Below are positions 23,671-32,261 of a stretch of 64,000 nt of DNA, in pieces (within the stretch, counting starts at the first letter, position 1; each line of letters opens with the position of its first letter). Below the pieces are notes generated by a model. It was not told the DNA's origin. It searched no databases and saw only the letters and a list, made by a program, of their open reading frames with translations. The position numbers were made by a program, and so were the translations under genes. The stretch lies in NCBI RefSeq assembly GCF_003349955.1, contig NZ_QLKQ01000028.1, positions 1 to 64,000 on the forward strand, read 5' to 3'. Source of the DNA: Azospirillum brasilense (GTDB lineage Bacteria > Pseudomonadota > Alphaproteobacteria > Azospirillales > Azospirillaceae).

Positions 23671-23700
23671 CGGGCGGGACCGGTCGGGATGGGGAAGGGT

Positions 23701-24480
23701 TCAGCGGTCTTCGACCGCCGCAGACAGCGCGGTGCGCCGCTTCAGCCAGTAGACGCCCAGCAGATCGACCACGCCGATCAGCCCGCGGCGCCAGTTGTTG
23801 TATTTGGACACGCCGCGTTCCCGCGGGCGGTGGTTGACCGGCACGTAGGCCACCGGATGGCCGTGCGACCGGAACAGGGCGGGAAGGAAGCGGTGCATCG
23901 CCCCGAAGAAGGGCAGATCGAGAAAGGCGTCGCGGCGGAACAGCTTCAGGCCGCAGCCGCTGTCGGTGCAGCCGTCCTGGAGGAAGGATTGCCGCACCGC
24001 GTTCGCGAAGCGCGAGGCCAGACGCTTGGACAGCGTGTCCTGCCGCTTCTTGCGCAGCCCGCCGACCAGCACGGGCGCGTCCGGCCCGCCCTTGGCGGCC
24101 AGGGCGAACAGGGCCGGAATGTCGGCGGGGTCGTTCTGGCCGTCGCCGTCGAGGGTGGCGATCCACTCCCCGCGCGCCGCCTTGACCCCAGTTCGAACGG
24201 CCGCGCTCTGCCCGGACCGCTGGACATGGCGGATCAGCCGCAGACGGCCCGCGGCGACCACCGGGGCGAGGCGCGTCAGCGTGTCGTCGCTGGACCCGTC
24301 GTCCACATAGATCACCTCGAAGGCGCGGCCCAGCACATCGGCGGGAGACAGTGCGCGCTCGATCTCTTCGAGAAGGGGAAGGACGTTTTCGGCCTCGTTG
24401 AAGACCGGAACCACGACCGACAGCCGCACGGGCGGACGGCCCTCGGAATCTACGCTCACTGGATTAATCCCATTCGCCAA
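23701..24480 (-). CDS. Family 2 glycosyltransferase, dolichol-phosphate-mannose synthase-like
   Basis: A 259-residue cytoplasmic-face enzyme that should load a sugar from a nucleotide sugar onto undecaprenyl phosphate. It has the GT2 fold: VVVPVFNEAENV, the VDDGSSDDT motif, TLDGDGQNDP with the DxD acid pair, and GCGLKLFRRD. The end (KYNNWRRGL) matches DPM1-type enzymes. It lacks the C-terminal membrane helices of ArnC. First gene of the three-gene operon with LAB_N and GT39. Confidence 0.9.
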   Translation of the reverse strand: MANGINPVSVDSEGRPPVRLSVVVPVFNEAENVLPLLEEIERALSPADVLGRAFEVIYVDDGSSDDTLTRLAPVVAAGRLRLIRHVQRSGQSAAVRTGVKAARGEWIATLDGDGQNDPADIPALFALAAKGGPDAPVLVGGLRKKRQDTLSKRLASRFANAVRQSFLQDGCTDSGCGLKLFRRDAFLDLPFFGAMHRFLPALFRSHGHPVAYVPVNHRPRERGVSKYNNWRRGLIGVVDLLGVYWLKRRTALSAAVEDR

Positions 24481-24530
24481 GTGGCGGGCAAATTACTCCC
24501 GCCGCCCGGCAAACGGTAGAGGAAAAGGTT

Positions 24531-24556
24531 GGGACAGTCCCAGGGGACAGTCCCAG
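24531..24556. repeat. 13-bp tandem palindromic repeat
   Basis: GGGACAGTCCCAG occurs twice in direct succession, and each unit is itself a small palindrome (GGGAC-A-GTCCC). It lies just after the degP stop. Confidence 0.75.
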
Positions 24557-24563
24557 GCCGCCC

Positions 24564-26207
24564 TCAGCCCTTGCGGTCTTCGATGGGCATCGGCACGTAG
24601 CGCAGGTCGCCGTCGCGGCTGAGGAGCATCAGCACGGTCTTGCGGCCCTGGCTGCGCGCGTCGTCGACCAGACGGTTGAGATCCTCCGGCGTCTTCACCG
24701 GCTCCTGCCCGGCCTCCACGATGACGTCGCCGGCCTCGATGCCGCGCTCGCTGGCGGCGCTGGCGTCGCCGACCTCGGTCACCACCACGCCCTCGACGTC
24801 GGGGTTGATGGAGAAGCTGTCGCGCAGCCCGGGGGTCAGTTGCGACAGGGTCAGGCCGAGGACCTGTTTGCTGTCGATCGTCGTCTCCGGGCGCGGCGCA
24901 CCGCTCGATCCGGACAGGGCGACCTGCTCCTGCGGCTCCAGCTCGCCGACCGTCACGGTCAGGGTTTCGGCCCTGCCCTCGCGCACCAGTTCCAACGGCA
25001 CGGCGGAGCCGATCTTCGTCGCCGCGACGACGCGCGGCAGTTCGCGCATCTGCTCGATGGACTCGCCGTTGAAACGGGTGATGACGTCGCCCTGCCGGAC
25101 ACCGCCCTTCCCCGCCGGCCCCTCCGGCGACACGCTGGTCACCAGGGCGCCCGCCGGCTCCTGCATGCCCAGGCTTTCGGCGATGTCGGGGGTCACGCTC
25201 TGCACCTGGACGCCCAGCCAGCCGCGGCGCACCTGCCCATGGTCGCGCAACTGCTCGATGACCGGACGGGCGATGGAGGACGGGATGGCGAAGCCGATGC
25301 CCACCGACCCGCCGGTCGGCGAATAGATCGCCGTGTTGATGCCGATCACCTCGCCGTTGAGGTTGTAGAGCGGACCGCCGGAATTGCCGCGGTTGATCGA
25401 GGCGTCGGTCTGCAGATAGTCGTCGTACGGCCCTTGCTGGATGTCGCGTTGCCGCGCCGACAGGATTCCCGCGGTCACCGACCCGCCCAGGCCGAAGGGA
25501 TTGCCGATGGCGACCACCCAGTCGCCGACCCGCAGCGCCTCGCTGTCGCCCCAGGGGGCGGCGACCAACGGCTTCTTGCTGTCGACCTTCAGAACGGCGA
25601 GGTCGGTCGGCCCGTCCACGCCGACAAGCTTCGCCGGCAGTTTCGTGCCGTCGTGCAGGGTGACGGAAATCTCCGACGCTTCGGACACCACATGGCTGTT
25701 GGTGACCACGAAGCCCGCCGGGTCGATGATGAAGCCGGAACCCAATGCCGCGGTCGGACGCGGCGCCTGCTGCTGTTGCGGTTGGCCGCGCTGCCGGTCG
25801 CGGAACTCGCGGAAGAACTCCTCGAAAGGCGAACCCGGCGGAAATCCCGGAAGCTCCGGTCCACGCGGCCCCGCCTGCGGACCGCCCTGCGGGGGCGCCT
25901 GCGTCGTGGATATGAAAACCACCGCGTCCAGCTGCTTCTCCGCGAGATCGGCAAAGGTCGGCGGCGCGTTGGGCGGCAGGACGGACGCCAGCGGGGGCGC
26001 AGCCGGGGCCTGGGCCGGGGCGGCGGTTCCGCCCCCGTCCTGCGCGAAGGCCGGTGCCGAAAATGCCAGGATGGCGGCGACAAGGCCCGCGGACACGGTG
26101 GGCACCGCCGAGCGCGATGCAGATCCGCTCGTCAATCCGGTCTTCAATCCGGCTGGGCGCCGGACCGGGCCGGACCGGGGCCGGAATCGATCGATGGAAT
26201 GCGGCAT
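24564..26207 (-). CDS. degP: DegP/HtrA-type periplasmic serine protease
   Basis: Degrades or refolds damaged envelope proteins. The 547 residues carry an N-terminal signal region (hydrophobic part about 36-56, ending AFAQ). A protease domain follows with the triad His172 (TNSHVVSE), Asp202 (TDLAVLKVD) and Ser276 (GNSGGPL). Two PDZ domains make up the rest (about 335-430 and 445-540). A Gln/Pro-rich loop (about 103-152) precedes the core. I chose the ATG at 26207 with GGAG 7 nt upstream; an ATG at 26258 would add 17 residues. The closest types are the DegQ/MucD proteases. It is monocistronic. Confidence 0.93.
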   Translation of the reverse strand: MPHSIDRFRPRSGPVRRPAGLKTGLTSGSASRSAVPTVSAGLVAAILAFSAPAFAQDGGGTAAPAQAPAAPPLASVLPPNAPPTFADLAEKQLDAVVFISTTQAPPQGGPQAGPRGPELPGFPPGSPFEEFFREFRDRQRGQPQQQQAPRPTAALGSGFIIDPAGFVVTNSHVVSEASEISVTLHDGTKLPAKLVGVDGPTDLAVLKVDSKKPLVAAPWGDSEALRVGDWVVAIGNPFGLGGSVTAGILSARQRDIQQGPYDDYLQTDASINRGNSGGPLYNLNGEVIGINTAIYSPTGGSVGIGFAIPSSIARPVIEQLRDHGQVRRGWLGVQVQSVTPDIAESLGMQEPAGALVTSVSPEGPAGKGGVRQGDVITRFNGESIEQMRELPRVVAATKIGSAVPLELVREGRAETLTVTVGELEPQEQVALSGSSGAPRPETTIDSKQVLGLTLSQLTPGLRDSFSINPDVEGVVVTEVGDASAASERGIEAGDVIVEAGQEPVKTPEDLNRLVDDARSQGRKTVLMLLSRDGDLRYVPMPIEDRKG

Positions 26208-26622
26208 GAAGAAACTCCGCCTGTCGGACAGCGCGCGCCATGAAAAGGGGCGCTTCATGTCAACAGAACGCTCCGCAACGCATTCCGGCCCGCCGCGGAT
26301 TTTCAAACCTCTTTGCAACCGTCCCCGGCACGACCGATTCGTGAAATACAGTTTTTAAAATACTCGTCCGCGGATGTTCCTATGCGGTTCGCGGGATCAG
26401 CACCGCAAGGCAATCCGGCCTTCGGACTAAAGCTCCGGCAACCCGCCTAAGCGCAATTTTTCCATGCGGCGCAAAGTTCTTCTGGCATTTTCCCAGCAAG
26501 TTCCCGATATTCATCGGTACCGACAACATCGCACGCAAAAACGGCTCCTGACGTGATGCCCGTGCACGCGCCCGCGTGCCGCTGCGTCAGAAGGCGCGCG
26601 ATACGGCCCAAGCAGCGTACGC
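26208..26622. other. Divergent intergenic region between degP and the HTH gene
   Basis: No convincing gene. A 63-codon minus frame (26447-26638) is Cys-rich, lacks a good ribosome site and overlaps the next gene's start. Positions 26290-26370 are AT-rich and probably contain the degP promoter. No operator could be defined. Confidence 0.4.
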
Positions 26623-27501
26623 ATGACTCAAAATTCACTTTGGCAACCGAGCGACATAATGAACGCAGAAACCGGGTCCGAACCGGAGGCTCCGAAGAAG
26701 CGCGGACGAATCCCCCAGTCGGCGTGGCCGCAGATTCTTGAGCGTTACCGTTCCGGCGCTACCCTGTCGGCAATCGCGCGTGAATTCGAATGCACGCCGA
26801 GCGCCATTTCCTACATCATCCGCAAGGCCGAAGCGGCCGGCGAGGCGGCCGGCGAGAAGGACGTGCCGGCCGAAGAGGGCACCGCGAGCGATGCCGCCGC
26901 GGAAGCGCCGGCCGGCGACGCCATGGCCGAGGAGCCGCCCGCTCCGGTTGCCGCTCCGGAAGCACCGGCACCGGTGAAGCCCGCGCGCCGCCCCGCCGCC
27001 CCGGCTGCGGCCCCGGCCGCCCAGACGGCGGTTCCGGCGGCTGCATCGGCCGCCGCCCCGGCTGCGGCTGCGCAGTCCACGCCGGCGCAGCCGTCCGCTC
27101 CGGCTCAGACCGAGACCCTGCGCCTCAACCGTCCGGAGCCGCAGCCGGCTGCCCAGCCGGCCCCGGTTCAGCCGGCCCCCGTCCAGTCGACGGCGGCCCC
27201 GGCCCAAACCGCTCCGCAGCCCGCTTCCGCCGACGGAAGCCGCCCGGCCGGCACCAATCCCCCGCCGGTCGATGCCGTCGAGGCCCGGCTGCGCGACACC
27301 GCACGCGGTTGCCTGAACGCCTACCGCGGCTGGCGCCAGCAACCGGGCGAAGCGTCGATCCAGACGCTGTCGGAAGCGGTGCACGAACTGCGCAAGGCCC
27401 TGGCCCGCATCGAGATCGACATGTCGGCCAGCCGCCGCGAAGAGCAGGCGATCCGGCCAATTCCGATCCCGGCGCACCGCACCGCGCGCCGCACGCCGTA
27501 A
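26623..27501 (+). CDS. Helix-turn-helix protein with long Pro/Ala linker and C-terminal helical domain
   Basis: A 292-residue probable DNA-binding protein. Residues 25-68 form a resolvase/Hin-like helix-turn-helix: RGRIPQSAWPQILERY, then GATLSAIAREF and CTPSAISYIIRK. Residues 70-220 are a low-complexity Ala/Pro/Gln linker that is likely disordered. The C-terminus (about 222-275) is a helical domain (ARGCLNAYRGW, AVHELRKALARIEIDM). The layout recalls a chromosome-bound protein that tethers or oligomerises; no family name is certain. The start may be the ATG at 26623 or at 26659. A strong terminator follows, so it is a single-gene unit. Confidence 0.72.
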   Translation: MTQNSLWQPSDIMNAETGSEPEAPKKRGRIPQSAWPQILERYRSGATLSAIAREFECTPSAISYIIRKAEAAGEAAGEKDVPAEEGTASDAAAEAPAGDAMAEEPPAPVAAPEAPAPVKPARRPAAPAAAPAAQTAVPAAASAAAPAAAAQSTPAQPSAPAQTETLRLNRPEPQPAAQPAPVQPAPVQSTAAPAQTAPQPASADGSRPAGTNPPPVDAVEARLRDTARGCLNAYRGWRQQPGEASIQTLSEAVHELRKALARIEIDMSASRREEQAIRPIPIPAHRTARRTP

Positions 27502-27545
27502 GGCAGGCCATCAGAACGGGTCGTCGCAACGCTGCTCGGGTTACG

Positions 27546-27584
27546 AAAAAGCCCTTCCCCACAATTTGGGGATGGGCTTTTTTT
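27546..27584 (+). terminator. Rho-independent terminator
   Basis: AAAAAGCCCTTCCCC pairs with GGGGATGGGCTTTTT with one mismatch and a 7-nt loop, followed by T-runs. It ends the HTH gene 45 nt after its stop. Confidence 0.88.
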
Positions 27585-27757
27585 ATGCCCGGATCGTTGG
27601 TTTTGGACCTTTGGCCATCGTTGACTTCAGACCTTTGGTCTAGGCCGTTCGCCGACACCGCCTACCTCCAACGCCGCAGGAAAAAACCCTACGGACTCAA
27701 GTGGAATGGCGGGTATACTGGAGGCAACCAAGCAAACATAAGCCGGAGGAACGCCCG

Positions 27758-27982
27758 ATGACCTTCCGCCGAAACACCGAATTGCCCGAATCGGTGAAGC
27801 GATGCCTGCCGCCGCACGCACAGGACATCTACCGGTCGGCCTTCAACCACACTTGGCAAGCGTGCCGGTCGCCGGAGGCCCGCCAGGCCCTGCAGCGTGA
27901 GCGGCTGGCCCACAAGGTCGCCTGGGCCGCGGTCCGGCGGCGTTACGAACCGGACGGCGGCGGCTGGCGCCCCAAGCATTGA
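27758..27982 (+). CDS. ChaB family protein
   Basis: A 74-residue protein of the ChaB type, a small helical domain once linked to cation transport and found in many contexts. The family pattern is clear: ELPESVKRCLPPHAQDIYRS, then FNHTW. The C-terminus is basic (WAAVRRRYEP). The ATG at 27758 has CGGAGGA 7 nt upstream. There is no Cha antiporter gene nearby, so the role is open. Confidence 0.82.
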   Translation: MTFRRNTELPESVKRCLPPHAQDIYRSAFNHTWQACRSPEARQALQRERLAHKVAWAAVRRRYEPDGGGWRPKH

Positions 27983-28016
27983 AGCGCCGACAGCGCGATG
28001 GGCGCGCTTTGCGCGC

Positions 28017-28163
28017 CTACCGCTCCTCGGACGGCAGACGTCCCCGGACGATGCAGCGGATGTTTTCTGCCACGCTCGCGGGGTGATCCCCGGCCCGTTC
28101 GGCATCCTGTTCGTCATGGGCGGCCACCACGTCGCGGATCATGCCGAGCACCGTCTCGCCCAT
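28017..28163 (-). CDS. Possible short or remnant gene, unknown
   Basis: A 48-codon frame on the minus strand with coding-like codon choice (IRDVVAAHDEQDAERAG, ASVAENIRCIVRG). The coding look extends upstream of the ATG at 28163 to about 28237. There it meets a stop, and the neighbouring frame continues with a similar texture to 28354. There is no good ribosome site. It may be a small gene or the frameshifted tail of an older one. I cannot name a family. Confidence 0.3.
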   Translation of the reverse strand: MGETVLGMIRDVVAAHDEQDAERAGDHPASVAENIRCIVRGRLPSEER

Positions 28164-28448
28164 CCAGGACGGAGACGTGACAGCCGTTTCCACCAGCAGG
28201 CCCGCCGGGGCAACCGCAGGCTCGGCGCTTCCAGCTCAAGCCGATCAATGTCGGCATCGACCTTGATCACCCGTGTGGCCTTGCCGACGTCCCGCTCCGC
28301 GGCGGGCCGATCCGACGTCGCATTGCGACCGGCAACGGAACGGCATGTTAACAAATAAACCAGAATATCTTATGACACTGCCAAAGCGCTGGAGTAACCG
28401 CGCCCACCTCCCCTAGCGCCGGGAACGGGCCGATCGTCGGACGGTGTC
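28164..28448. other. Rest of the gap before the pentapeptide gene
   Basis: This stretch holds the upstream frame of the possible remnant gene (to 28354), then an AT-rich stretch (28345-28380) that may be the promoter of the pentapeptide-repeat gene. No motif could be fixed. Confidence 0.35.
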
Positions 28449-29759
28449 ATGACGCCACATGAGTTGGTCGCCGTGCTGGAAAAGCACGAGCGTTGGCTGA
28501 AGAACCGGTCGGGCGGCACCCGCGCCAACCTGACCATGACCAACCTGGAGGGATCGAATCTCGCCGGGGTGGAGCTGACGCAAGGCAAGCTGTCGGGGGC
28601 CAACATGGCCCATTGCGACCTGTCCAACGCGAATCTCAGCCACGCCGACCTGTTCGCCGCCCACCTGACCAAGGCCGACCTGACCGGCTGCAACTTCTAC
28701 CGGGCCGATCTGCGCGGCGCCCGCCTGCGCGGCGCCAAGCTGAAGCGCGCCATCCTGAAGGAGGCCGATCTGCGCGGCGGCGCGCTGCTGTATGGCGGAA
28801 ACGGGGCGAACGGCAGCAAGGGACTCGACTTCGTGCGCTCCGACCTGTCGGGCAGCGACCTGGACGACGCGCTGATGTCGAACGCCAACCTGTCCGGCGC
28901 CGACCTGACCGACGTGTCGATGAACGGTGCGGATTGCGAAGGCGCGCTGATGGCCGGGGCCACGCTGATGCGCTCGACCATGAAGAACTGCAACCTCGCC
29001 CGTGCCGACCTGCGCGGCTGCAACCTGTCCGGCGTCAACCTCCAGGGCGCCACCCTGCGCGACGCCAACCTGAACGGCGCGGTGCTGGCTGGCGCCAACC
29101 TGCGCAACGCCGACCTCCAGGGCGCCAAGATGGAGGGGACGGACCTTGCCGGGGCGGACACGACGGGCGCCAACATGGCGCGTTCCGCCGAGAATTTCTC
29201 GATCCAGATCCAGGAAGCGCTGCACAATCATTACACCTGGATCAACACCAACGGCGCCATGGGGACGCGCGCCGACCTCAGCGGGGCGGACCTGTCGCAC
29301 ATCGACCTTCACGGCGTGAATCTGTCCGGCGCCAATCTGCGCGGGGTACGGCTGGTCGGCGCCAAAATGCGCGATTCCCTGCTCATCATGTGCGACATCT
29401 CCGCCGCCGACCTCACCGGCAGCGATTTCAGCGGCGCCATCCTCGACGGGGCGACGCTTCGCGGCACCAATCTCTCGGGGGCCCGGTTCGACGGGGCGGG
29501 CATCGGCTGGGTCGATATAAAGGGTCCGGACGGCCGGCCGACCGGCCGCCTGTGGGCGGCGAATCTGACCGGCAGCAATTTCACCGGCGCCTCCTGCATC
29601 CGCACCAACATGCGTGGGGCGAACCTGGCCGGCTGCGACTTCTCCAACGCCGACCTGACCGGCGCCATTCTCAGCGACGCGAACATCCGCGACGCGCGCT
29701 TCCCCGGCGCCAACCTGACCGGCGCCAGCCTGCCGCCGCCACCCGATCTGGACGATTGA
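28449..29759 (+). CDS. Pentapeptide-repeat protein
   Basis: A 436-residue protein built almost entirely of A(D/N)LxG-type pentapeptide repeats. They form a right-handed quadrilateral beta-helix. Two blocks (about 22-245 and 275-428) are separated by a non-repeat helical spacer (about 246-274: IQIQEALHNHYTWI). The N-terminus is a short helix (HELVAVLEKHERWLKN) often seen in this group. Some family members mimic DNA and protect gyrase, but most have no known role. There are no resistance genes beside it. The ATG at 28449 lacks a strong ribosome site. Confidence 0.92.
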   Translation: MTPHELVAVLEKHERWLKNRSGGTRANLTMTNLEGSNLAGVELTQGKLSGANMAHCDLSNANLSHADLFAAHLTKADLTGCNFYRADLRGARLRGAKLKRAILKEADLRGGALLYGGNGANGSKGLDFVRSDLSGSDLDDALMSNANLSGADLTDVSMNGADCEGALMAGATLMRSTMKNCNLARADLRGCNLSGVNLQGATLRDANLNGAVLAGANLRNADLQGAKMEGTDLAGADTTGANMARSAENFSIQIQEALHNHYTWINTNGAMGTRADLSGADLSHIDLHGVNLSGANLRGVRLVGAKMRDSLLIMCDISAADLTGSDFSGAILDGATLRGTNLSGARFDGAGIGWVDIKGPDGRPTGRLWAANLTGSNFTGASCIRTNMRGANLAGCDFSNADLTGAILSDANIRDARFPGANLTGASLPPPPDLDD

Positions 29760-29798
29760 GCGGAACGGCCGGTCAAGGGACGACAAGCGCGGCGTCCG

Positions 29799-30323
29799 TC
29801 ATCCCAGGTCATCGTCCCCGCCAATGGGCGGCAGAGTGCCGAGATTGGCCGACACGCGGCGCAGCACGCTGACGGCCAGCGCCAGTTCGTCCGGGGAAAT
29901 GCCTTGAGCGGCGGCCTCCTCGATCTCCTCGGCGCAGGGCAGGATGTCGGCCCGCAACGCCTTCCCCTTCGGTGTCAGGTAGATGTTCACCTTGCGCCGG
30001 TCGTGGGGATTGCGCACCCGCTGAACGAGATCGCACCGCTCCAGATTGTTCAGGGCGGTCACGGTGGTGGGCTCCATCATGCCGACCCTTTGGCTCAGTT
30101 CACGCTGGGTCAGCCCGTCCTCCTCCCACAGGGCCCGAAGGAAATACCACTGCCCCATGCTGACGCCATGATCGGCGATGCGGAGTTGCAGGGCGCGCGC
30201 GATGGCACGGTGCGCCTCGCGCACGGCCCGCGGCAGGGTCGCCCCGGACTGGGAAAGCCCTTCGGCATCCTCCCTGTGCGGTTCGGCGACCATTGGTTCC
30301 TGTCTCTTGAAACGCCCAACCAT
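29799..30323 (-). CDS. MarR-family transcriptional regulator
   Basis: A 174-residue winged-helix regulator. The DNA-binding core (about 60-125) has GLTQRELSQRVGMMEPTTV and the wing RVRNPHDRRKVNIYLT. N- and C-terminal helices would form the dimer. I chose the ATG at 30323; one at 30293 also has a possible ribosome site. It is divergent from the carbamoylputrescine amidase gene. The 363-bp gap between them contains a short inverted repeat, so it may control itself and that gene. The ligand is unknown. Confidence 0.88.
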   Translation of the reverse strand: MVGRFKRQEPMVAEPHREDAEGLSQSGATLPRAVREAHRAIARALQLRIADHGVSMGQWYFLRALWEEDGLTQRELSQRVGMMEPTTVTALNNLERCDLVQRVRNPHDRRKVNIYLTPKGKALRADILPCAEEIEEAAAQGISPDELALAVSVLRRVSANLGTLPPIGGDDDLG

Positions 30324-30686
30324 GACGACAATCTCTCGGCAGACGTCCGTCAGGTCGTGGTGCGGCGCAGCGGACAAAATCAACTTGCCCGATCATATCC
30401 ACTCTCGGAAAAATCGCAAAGGGATTGAGGATATAAATTTCCAGCGCATGAAATAATATATCACGTAACCAAAGCGCGACTCTTGACGGGCAGATTTTCA
30501 TATTTACGCGTATGATCTTGACGTTGCGCGCCCGTGCGCCGCAACGACTGCGTCAAGAGCGCTGCCCCTCTCTGAAACAAGGGCGCGTTTGAAAGGTTTG
30601 TGACAGGGCGGAGATGGGGTTGCGCGCCCGGCCATCCGCCCGTTAACACGGCACAGCACCACGCAAGAGCACAGGAGCATCATCCC
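30324..30686. other. Divergent promoter region marR / aguB
   Basis: No gene. The part 30400-30520 is AT-rich and most likely holds both promoters. An inverted repeat lies at 30498-30515 (see its own entry). Confidence 0.5.
30498..30515. promoter_or_regulatory. Candidate MarR operator (inverted repeat)
   Basis: TCATA-N8-TATGA is a short inverted repeat in the divergent marR/aguB gap. MarR proteins usually bind such palindromes near their own promoter. The arms are only 5 bp, so chance is possible. Confidence 0.3.
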
Positions 30687-31583
30687 ATGCGCCCCAGCAC
30701 CGGACGCACCGTCACCGTCGCGGCGACCCAGATGGCCTGCGGCTGGGACCGCGACGCCAATGTGAACGGCGTCGAACGCCTCGTGCGCGACGCGGCGGCG
30801 CGCGGCGCCCAGATCATCCTGCCTCAGGAACTGTTTGAAACGCCCTATTTCTGCAAGGACCAGAAGCAGGATCTCTTCGCCCTCGCCCAGCCGCTTGAGG
30901 ATCACCCGGTGATCGCGCGGATGAGCGCGCTCGCCCGCGAACTGTCGGTGGTCATCCCCACCAGCTTCTTCGAGCGGGCACGGAACGCCTATTACAATTC
31001 ATTGGCGATGATCGACGCGGACGGCACCGTGCTGGGCGTCTACCGCAAGTCCCACATCCCGGACGGCCCCGGCTACCAGGAAAAATACTACTTCAACCCC
31101 GGCGACACCGGCTTCCAGGTGTACAAGACCCGCTACGCCGCCATCGGCTGCGCGATCTGCTGGGACCAGTGGTTTCCGGAATCGGCCCGCGCCATGGCTC
31201 TGAAGGGTGCGGAAATCCTGTTCTATCCCACCGCCATCGGGTCCGAGCCCCAAGACGGTTCGCTGGACAGCCAAGCCCATTGGACGCGCGTCATGCAGGG
31301 CCATGCCGGGGCCAACCTGATGCCGCTGGTCGCTTCGAACCGCATCGGCCGGGAAGAGGGGGACACCTGCGGAATCACCTTCTACGGGTCGTCCTTCATC
31401 GCCGGGCCGACCGGGGAACTGGTCGCGCAGGCCGACCGGGAGAGCGAGACGGTCCTGACCGCCAGCTTCGACCTCGACCGCATCGCCGCCCAGCGGGCGT
31501 CCTGGGGCATCTTCCGCGACCGCCGGCCGGAGCTTTACGGCCCGTTGCTGACCCTCGACGGCGAGTCCCCCGTCCGCCGCTGA
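30687..31583 (+). CDS. aguB: N-carbamoylputrescine amidase
   Basis: Hydrolyses N-carbamoylputrescine to putrescine, CO2 and ammonia, in the arginine decarboxylase route to polyamines. The 298-residue nitrilase-fold enzyme has the catalytic triad Glu48 (LPQELFETPY), Lys121 (YRKSHIPDGPGY) and Cys158 (CAICWDQWFPE). The substrate-specific motifs match the AguB branch. The ATG at 30687 has CAGGAG upstream. The usual partner, agmatine deiminase AguA, is not in the window. Its neighbour MarR is divergent. Confidence 0.92.
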   Translation: MRPSTGRTVTVAATQMACGWDRDANVNGVERLVRDAAARGAQIILPQELFETPYFCKDQKQDLFALAQPLEDHPVIARMSALARELSVVIPTSFFERARNAYYNSLAMIDADGTVLGVYRKSHIPDGPGYQEKYYFNPGDTGFQVYKTRYAAIGCAICWDQWFPESARAMALKGAEILFYPTAIGSEPQDGSLDSQAHWTRVMQGHAGANLMPLVASNRIGREEGDTCGITFYGSSFIAGPTGELVAQADRESETVLTASFDLDRIAAQRASWGIFRDRRPELYGPLLTLDGESPVRR

Positions 31584-31607
31584 TCCCCGCAACCGGACCG
31601 TCCGTCG

Positions 31608-32261
31608 TCAGACCATGATGCCGGCGCCTCCGATGCGCTGGCCGATGCCGGAGGCCGACGCGTAAGCCGCCGCGCCGCGCGCCGCCAGCGCCGGCGCGGC
31701 CGTGTTTGTCGCCATCGCGGCTTCGTCGCCGCCGTCCTGCCGGTCGGACGAACCGCCGTTCTGTGCACCCGATCCAGAATCCGTCCGCCGCAACTGCTGC
31801 TGCGCCTGCATCTTGGCGGCGTCGGCCTGCTGGGCGACGCGCAGATCCTGCGCGGACGGGTCGGACGGGGCCAGGGCCGCCGCCTTGACCGTGTCCATCT
31901 TGCGGACGGTGGCTTCGGGGTCGCTCTCCGCGCCGGCATCCACCTGCACTTCGCCGGCGGTCGCATAGTTCTTGCCGTCCGGCCCGCGGGTGAAGGTGAA
32001 GGTGGCGCCACCCGCGTGGGGACCGCCGGCCGCCTGATGCGCCGCCTCGTGCTGGCGGACGCTGGCGTCGATGCGCTTGAGTTCCTGGACCTGCCGCTGC
32101 TGATCGTCGGTCAGCGTGGCCGGCTGGCCGGCGATGGTGCGCCCCGTGCCGCTTCGAGCGGTGTCCTGAGCGCCGTCCTGGTCGCTCCGGTCACGCGCCG
32201 GCTGGCCGGGCCGCAGGAGCGGCACGCCATAAACGCCACTGGACGATACACCGGCAACCAT
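31608..32261 (-). CDS. SprA-like putative metalloprotease
   Basis: A 217-residue protein with HEAAH at 71-75 (H71, E72, H75), the zinc-binding core of the SprA-related family. The conserved neighbourhood is present: QVQELKRIDASVRQHEAAH before it, and FTRGPDGKNYATAGEV after it. The C-terminus is Gln/Ala-rich and ends in a Gly-containing hydrophobic tail. There is no signal peptide. I chose the ATG at 32261; a much longer upstream frame reads antisense to promoter DNA. Function of the family is unknown. It is divergent from the polysaccharide-export gene. Confidence 0.8.
   Translation of the reverse strand: MVAGVSSSGVYGVPLLRPGQPARDRSDQDGAQDTARSGTGRTIAGQPATLTDDQQRQVQELKRIDASVRQHEAAHQAAGGPHAGGATFTFTRGPDGKNYATAGEVQVDAGAESDPEATVRKMDTVKAAALAPSDPSAQDLRVAQQADAAKMQAQQQLRRTDSGSGAQNGGSSDRQDGGDEAAMATNTAAPALAARGAAAYASASGIGQRIGGAGIMV

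Noticed and set aside
26447-26638. Possible small Cys-containing gene upstream of degP
   Set aside because: There is no ribosome site, it overlaps the start of the HTH gene and it lies in an AT-rich promoter-like gap.
26880-27260. Repetitive GC-rich stretch that could be a tandem repeat element
   Set aside because: It encodes the Pro/Ala linker of the HTH protein in one open frame and has no exact repeat unit.
28449-29759. Pentapeptide protein as a fluoroquinolone-resistance (Qnr) gene
   Set aside because: It is twice the length of Qnr, has two blocks with a helical spacer, and lacks the Qnr loops. Nothing supports a resistance role.
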